DNA of 64,000 nucleotides from Eupeodes corollae. Lineage: Eukaryota > Arthropoda > Insecta > Diptera > Syrphidae. The notes beneath the pieces are model-generated. The model had not been told where the DNA came from and made no database searches. It was given only the letters and a program-made list of their open reading frames with translations. The stretch lies in assembly GCF_945859685.1 (NCBI RefSeq), contig NC_079147.1, forward strand, positions 99,502,315-99,566,314, given 5' to 3'. Made by a program: the position numbers and the translations under genes. Positions within the stretch are counted from its first letter, which is position 1. Each line of letters begins with the position of its first letter. This document shows positions 58,570-64,000 of this stretch, in pieces.

Positions 58570-59050
58570 GTTTTGCGTAATTTATCAATCACTTCCGGAA
58601 CAGTATATACATGACCAAAATTTGACACAAAATTATTACGGAATGGAAGATAGTTGGTAGAATTATCTACACGAAGAAAAAATTATCTAGAATAATCCGT
58701 GTTCATCAAACGATTGACTTCAATCGAAAATATCATCAACATTTACCGAACTACAGGCTTGTTCAAAATGTTCTAGCCATTTATTGGCATCATAAGATTC
58801 ATAACCAGCATAAGGTGTGAAACAATGTATATCTTCGATTTTTTCTCTAGACAAAATATTTAGAATAGATTATAGTTCTCATTGTTTTTCCAGAATCGTA
58901 AGTTTTGCATTCACATCAGCTTCTTCTTTTGCTAAAGATGGAAGCCGGGTCATGAAGGTGTTTTTTGAAACTTGATTGTTGTTTTGAAATTCTTTCTGCT
59001 CAAAATTCCGCATTATTTCTAGAATTCACTAAGTCTTCACCATCTACGGA
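58570..59050 (-). pseudogene. Retroelement gag/ORF1-like fragment
   Basis: On the minus strand: MTRLPSLAKEEADVNAKLTI then LEKQ, then IEDIHCFTPYAGYESYDANK followed by WLEHFEQACSSVNVDD. The WLEHFEQA type of motif is typical of gag-like proteins of retroelements. Stops and frame changes follow. It is not clear whether it belongs with the adjacent LINE endonuclease piece. Confidence 0.45.
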
Positions 59051-59274
59051 AATGTTTTCTTGTACATTTAATTTATTGAGTTTTTCATGGGTCAGCTAAA
59101 GTAATTGGGTCAATGTAGCTGTAAATGAAAAATAAACATTTTGCTTCTTAACCCAATGCTGCAATTTCAATTGGTTCACTTAAAATATTTGCGGAATCAT
59201 TTAAGGATTTTTTTTGAAATTTTAGAATTGTCCCACTTCGTAAGATTTAAATGACATTTTCAGAAGTAAAATCT

Positions 59275-59927
59275 AAGACTTTCCGGGCCGGAGCTGGACT
59301 TGGACTTTTACCCTTCTAGCAAAGTCTACGTCGCTGTACAGCCCGTACAGCTCGTCGTTCCATCTTCTCCTCCATTGCCCTTCGATGCATTTGGGACCGT
59401 AGATCAAACGAAGAACTTTTCTCTCGAACCGATCCAAGGTGCTTTCATTAGCTTAAGTCATAGTCCATGCTTCTGCACCGTATAGCAGGACGGGGATGAT
59501 AAGGGTCTTATATAGCAACACTTTTGTCCCTCGAGAGAGGACTTAACCACTCAATTACTTTCTTAGCCAAAAGAAACAGCGGTTATCAAGAGTTATTCTG
59601 CGTTTGATCTCAGCGCTGGCCTTGTTTTCTGCGTTTACAGCGGAGCCTAGGTAGACGAAGTCCTTGACTTCCTCAAAGTTATGTCTGACGATGGTGACGT
59701 TTTGACGAAGACGTCGATGTTTTATGTCCTTTCTTGACGACAGCATGTACTTTGTTTTTCCCTCATTAACCGTTAAACCAATTTTTGCCGCCTCTGCATC
59801 AATACTCACAAAAGCCCCATGACATCACGCTGAGTTCTTCCGATTATGTCAATGTCATCAGCATATGCTAGTAATTGTACAGACTTTTGAAAGATGGTGC
59901 CTCTAGCGTTGACGTGTGAGCTCTGCA
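59275..59927 (-). pseudogene. RTE-like LINE (second family), interrupted by the gypsy-like element
   Basis: On the minus strand, from 59927: SSHVNARGTIFQKSVQLLAY with YADDIDIIG (about 59845-59871), then AEAAKIGLTVNEGKTKYMLS, FVYLGSAVNAENKASAEIKR and further C-terminal sequence down to 59275. It aligns with 29490-30157. The match ends exactly at CTCTGCA (59921-59927), and the next base starts the LTR, so the LTR element inserted here. Confidence 0.8.
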
Positions 59928-60221
59928 AGTTAACACATGATATCTCAATCATGAAAAGTGTCACCAACCTCACAGGAAATAGATTTAATAAACAAATATA
60001 TCGAAATCTCAACATCACGTCCGATGCCGAAATAAGAAACATGATACTCCTGGTAACCAGACAATGCTATGATATAAACATCATCTCTCTTGGTAGGGAT
60101 ATTGAATATTTTTAGATGTTAGCTTTTAGAATTAATTGTACCTTAGAAGTAAGCGGTTGAAATTGGTGTAATAAAATATTTTTATTTTTTAAAACTTGAA
60201 ATATAAATGATATAAATTAAT
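59928..60221 (+). repeat. 5' LTR of the gypsy-like element
   Basis: About 294 bp. Starts AGTTAACAC, as LTRs of gypsy-group insect elements do, immediately after the broken RTE sequence. It ends in AATTAAT just before the primer-binding site. AATAAA near 60169 may serve as the poly(A) signal. The end coordinate is uncertain by a base or two because the T at 60222 may belong to either. The 3' LTR lies beyond the window, so identity between the two LTRs cannot be checked here. Confidence 0.65.
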
Positions 60222-60239
60222 TGGGGGCTCAACCGGGAT
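60222..60239 (+). other. Primer-binding site (tRNA-Pro-like)
   Basis: TGGGGGCTCAACCGGGAT starts directly at the LTR end. It resembles the tRNA-Pro-type site (TGGGGGCTCGTCCGGGAT from memory) at 16 of 18 positions. The primer identity is an inference. Confidence 0.6.
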
Positions 60240-60639
60240 CGCGTTTTAACTTAACTTGAACAAAAAAAGTAAAGTGTTAATTTTTGCGATCGGCCAGTTA
60301 CATACGATTTGAAAAAAAAAAATTAAAAATAAATATTTTTAACAAAAAGTAAAATCAGTGATAGTGCCATTTTTTGCCAAATAAACGGCCAAATATCCTT
60401 CAAAGAAAGGAGAAAGTGCAAAAAACCAAAGAAACAGTTCATTGGACAAACAATCCAAGACATAAAGTTTCTAAAGGAAAGTAAATAACTAAAGTGCTGA
60501 GTGCCACGAAGAAGGAGAGGACGCAGATACATATATATATTCAACGGACAGCAGAAGGCATCCAGAGAAGCAGATGTTAATTTTAGTAAGACAAATTATT
60601 TAAGAACATATTGGAAATACAAAGTGGCTTAAACTTTAA
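60240..60639 (+). other. Leader of the gypsy-like element
   Basis: About 400 untranslated bases between the primer site and gag, A-rich. A short AT dinucleotide run lies near 60530. It would be expected to hold packaging signals; none can be recognised. Confidence 0.45.
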
Positions 60640-61957
60640 ATGTGGAAAAGGAAAAATAAAAAAAATAATATAAAAGAAGTAATAGAAATTAAAGAGTTAG
60701 AAAAAATTAAATTTGATATAGATTATAAAGAAATAAATTTCGAAATGGCTTTCGACTCTACTAGTGTGTCCGCAGCAACTGTTGACCAAATGCTCGCAAG
60801 AGCTTTACAAACTAATAACATTGAGGTGCAAAGATTGTTGCAAGAGCAAGAAAGAGAATACAAACGGAAAATTGATGAATTAGAGTCAATGGTTTCCGGA
60901 TTAGGGCTAAATAATATAGTAACTGAATTTTCTTGTCAAGTAATTGACCCAAACGTAAATTGCGTTGAATCTCTTGAGATTATAAAAAGTTTACCTGAAT
61001 TTTCAGGAAATCAGAGTGCATATGTAAGTTGGCGTGAGGCTGCGCACAACTCAATGAAGTTGTACATTATAGGAAGTAGTAGATATTACTACTATATTAA
61101 GAAATAAAATAACACAACATGCAAACGACGTACTCACCAACCATGGTACAGTACTTAACTTTGAAGCCATAATGGCAAGACTCGATTTTGCGTATGCGGA
61201 CAAACGTCCAGTACATGTAATAGAACAAGAATTAAGTATATTGCGACAGGGTTCGCTACAACTTATAGATTTTTATAATGAGGTTAATAAAAAATTGACA
61301 TTACTGACCAACAAAACTATAATGACTCACGGTTCAAGTTCACCAGTCACCATTGAGTTAAATAATATTAACAGACGAAATGCTCTTCGCGTATTCATTA
61401 CAGGCCTTAACGGTCAACTGTCACAAATACTGTTTTCACTCAACCCTCAAGATCTGCCAAATGCTTTAGCCAAAGCACAAGAACTTGAAAGTAATCACAT
61501 TAGATCTAACTTTGCTTTACAATTTGCCCAACATAAAAATGAGAACAAAAACAACGGTAACGATAGGAATCATAATAACTTAAGATTCCCTAAAATAAAT
61601 CAAACACAAAGACCAACTCAACATCAAAGACGGAACGACTATAGACAACTCCCACAATTATCTGAACCAATGGTTCTTGGCAGTTCTCAGAATAGGCCAA
61701 TACCACAGCAACAAACCCAAAACCCGTTTAAGCAAGTTAATAGGAATTTTAATAATAATAGTTATGCGCCACGTTGGCAAAAACCGAATTTTAACACTTA
61801 TAACAATAATACAAGACCTTTGTATAAGAGGGAAAGAGAGAGTGCACAGCATTCTATCCAACCACCTCCGGTAAAATTCGAGAGAGTTAATAACCTCAAC
61901 GAAAATGAGGATTTTTTAGGAAAAAAGTGGGATTACCCCACTTACGAAGAAAAATAG
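60640..61957 (+). pseudogene. gag of the gypsy-like element, one frame break
   Basis: The structural polyprotein would package the RNA in cytoplasmic particles. The first part (60640-61107) starts at ATG 60640, with an in-frame ATG at 60745, and has a coiled-coil-like stretch QRLLQEQEREYKRKIDELES. It includes LPEFSGNQSAYVSWREAAH, the gag-like core entry. Between 61073 and 61104 the reading moves to another frame, which continues as LRNKITQHANDVLTNHGTVL and through 61172-61957 to the stop. The C-terminal third is rich in Asn, Gln, Pro and Arg and has no CCHC knuckle, which is usual in this group. The break lies in a short AGT/ACT/TAT-repetitive stretch, so a slippage mutation or an assembly error are both possible. 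Apart from this it is open. Confidence 0.8.
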
Positions 61958-64000
61958 GGAACAAAGTAATCAAAATACTTATAGATACCGGTGCCAGTTG
62001 CTATTACTGTCAACCAGGTATATTGAGTGACCCAATCACTCTACCGATACTCAAACGTGCCCGAACCGTAAACGGGGAAATATTAATTAATAAATGCCAC
62101 GAAGCATTAATATTAAATACGAAAACAAGATTTTATGTAATAAGAAATCTTGAATACGAAGCTCTAATAGGAGCAAATTTATTAAGTCTGGTCAATGCCA
62201 GAATAGATTTTAATGATAACACATTAAAATATAATAGTAAATCTGAAAAAATATATTTTGAAGAAGATTATAATATGATTAATCATATTCAGGGAAGTGA
62301 TGTATGTAAACAAGTGGATGAGATGATGAAGAAAATAAAAAGTATTCATTCAAACATTGATACCACATTGCCTTTTAGGACTGATGTTACAGCGGAAATC
62401 CGTACAAGTTCAGACCGTCCTATTTGGACTAAGCAATATCCTTATCCCTTAAGCGCAAACAAGTTCGTGAATAACGAAATTCATGATCTATTGAAAAAAA
62501 ATATAATAAGGCCGTCAAAAAGTCCTTACAACTCGCCAGTTTGGGTTGTTCCAAAGAAAGGAACGAACGAGGATGGCACTTCCAAAAATCGTTTAGTTAT
62601 TGATTATAAGAAATTAAACGAACAAACAATTTCGGATAAATATCCAATACCTGACACTAACGTCATATTATCTAATTTAGGAAAGGCAAAGTACTTTTCG
62701 ACATTAGATCTAGAAAGTGGATTCCACCAAATAAAGATGAAGGAATCTGACATAGAAAAGACAAGCTTTAGTATTAATAATGGCAAGTATGAATATACAA
62801 GATTGCCTTTTGGATTGAAGAATGCGCCTTCAATATTCCAACGTGCTATGGATGACATATTAAGACCTTATATAGGTAAATTCTGTCATGTTTATATAGA
62901 TGATATAATTATATATTCAAATTCACTAGAAGAACATACAGATCATCTAAACACAATTATTAATACTCTAAAACAAGCAAACATGAAAATTTCAATAGAG
63001 AAATCTACCTTATATGAAGAAAAAGTAGATTTTTTAGGTTATGTCATCGGACATAATGTTATTAAAACCAATCCTAATAAGATACAAACTATAAAAGATT
63101 ATCCTCAACCAAAAACCTTGAGACAACTTAGATCATTCTTAGGAATGATAGGCTACTACAGGAAATTTATACGTAACTATGCGCAAATAGCGAAACCACT
63201 TACAAAATTCCTACAGAGCGAAAATGGACAAGTTTCCACACATGTCGCCAAGAAAACAGAAATTAATTTAGATAATGAAGGAATTAATGCTTTCGAAAAC
63301 CTTAAAAAACATTTAACCTCCGAAATCGAATTAAATCAACCCGATTACTCTAAACCATTCATTTTAACTACCGATGCCTCAGATGACGCCATCGGAGCTG
63401 TCTTATCACAAGATAAAAAACCGATTACCTTTATATCAAAAACGCTGGGAAAAACTGAAAGGAATTACGCGGCGAACGAAAAAGAGCTGTACGCTATCGT
63501 TTACGCTCTGAAAAACTTACGTAACTACCTATACGGTGTTACAAATCTTGAGATCCATACGGATCACCAACCCCTCACATTTGCGGTATCACCCCGCAAC
63601 CCAAACGCCAAAATGAAACGATGGCATGCGCTAATCGAGGAATACGCACCAAAGATGGTTTACAAACCAGGAACAACCAATGTAGTTGCCGATGCATTGT
63701 CAAGGCAAAATCTGAATCAGATTACCGATAGCGATTCTATTGCAACGTTACACTCAGCCGAAAGTAGTGAAGAAGACGATATTGAAATTATCGAACGTCC
63801 TGTGAACATGTATAACCAACAAATAATTATAAATAAAGGTCTAGAAACAATTCATGAGCAATTAATTCCTTTTTCTAACAAAAAAAGACATCTTATCACA
63901 TATTCTAATCCCGAAGATATTATCCCTTTATTTAAAGAATACCTTAAGGAAGGTATTGTAGCATTATTCACTACTCCAGAGGTAGTATATGAAATCAAAA
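61909..64000 (+). CDS. pol of the gypsy-like element (protease, RT, RNase H), runs off the window
   Basis: Open without a stop from 61909 to the window end (about 697 codons), in the -1 frame relative to gag, overlapping it by 49 bases. In order: aspartic protease with LIDTGAS (about 61978-61998); RT with PYNSPVWVVPKK, RLVIDYKKLNEQT, STLDLESGFHQI (first Asp), LPFGLKNAPSIFQ and VYIDDIIIYS (YIDD 62893-62904); connection with FLGMIGYYRKFI; RNase H with LTTDASDDAIGAVLSQ, NEKELYAI and HTDHQPLTF; then WHALIEEYAPKMVYKPG and VADALSRQ. Integrase has not begun by 64000. Expression is probably by -1 frameshifting from gag (61912-61927). Homologues are gypsy/errantivirus-group Pol proteins. The intact frame marks it as the youngest element here. 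Confidence 0.9.
61912..61927 (+). promoter_or_regulatory. Tandem -1 frameshift slippery heptamers (gag-pol)
   Basis: In gag codon phase, T TTT TTA (61912-61918) and A AAA AAG (61921-61927) both fit the X XXY YYZ rule. Both lie after the last pol-frame stop (61906-61908) and before the gag stop (61955-61957). Slipping back one base at either enters the open pol frame. I did not find a clear downstream pseudoknot by eye. Confidence 0.65.

Noticed and set aside
61073..61104. A programmed frameshift inside gag
   Set aside because: No X XXY YYZ heptamer or other known signal is present; a small indel explains it better.

Overview
This window looks like transposon-packed, AT-rich insect DNA, probably from a fly. 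The grounds are a gypsy-type LTR retroelement, a LOA-like LINE with RNase H, RTE- and CR1-like LINEs, mariner, Tc1 and Helitron remnants, a tRNA-derived SINE, and many copies of a non-coding repeat built like dipteran Helentron-derived (HINE/DINE-1-like) elements. I assigned families by reading motifs, not by database search, so clade names are inferences.

Layout. 1-2900: a mariner-like end and a HINE-like copy. 2900-5152: a decayed RTE-like LINE. 5401-7839: a DNA transposon with 28-bp terminal inverted repeats and a decayed, intron-containing DDE-like gene. 8035-8640: a CR1-like fragment. 10860-13496: a LOA-like LINE in one frame with a few stops and an intact RNase H. 15030-16890: a CR1-like copy, then a Tc1-like tail. 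17121-17543: the one convincing candidate host gene, a small secreted protein. 17915-25182: HINE-like copies, some head to head, with about 175-bp internal arrays and a second unnamed repeat.

27190-27690: a mariner remnant. 28441-31446: LINE fragments, including an RTE copy split by a SINE with a 12-bp target duplication. 32598-36515: a mariner end, two LINE fragments, SINEs and HINE copies. 38690-41641: a LINE, a HINE copy and an RTE copy in a row. 44778-47363: a full SINE and a mariner element with matching ends. 47411-52300: HINE copies, one split by a Helitron with textbook ends. 53574-55271: two halves of a CR1-like LINE, tail to tail. 56821-59927: a HINE copy with a foreign insert, LINE and gag-like fragments, and an RTE copy interrupted by the last element. 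59928-64000: a young gypsy-like element (LTR, primer site, gag with one frame break, open pol) that runs off the window.

The elements form a relative time series: old RTE, CR1 and HINE copies are cut by SINEs, a Helitron and finally the gypsy element. The SINE tail matches the 3' end of the RTE LINE in the same window, which suggests that this LINE mobilised the SINE. I see no rRNA or tRNA gene, no CRISPR array and no multi-exon host gene. Long stretches (8.6-10.8, 25.2-27.2, 36.5-38.7, 41.7-44.8 kb) hold nothing I can name.
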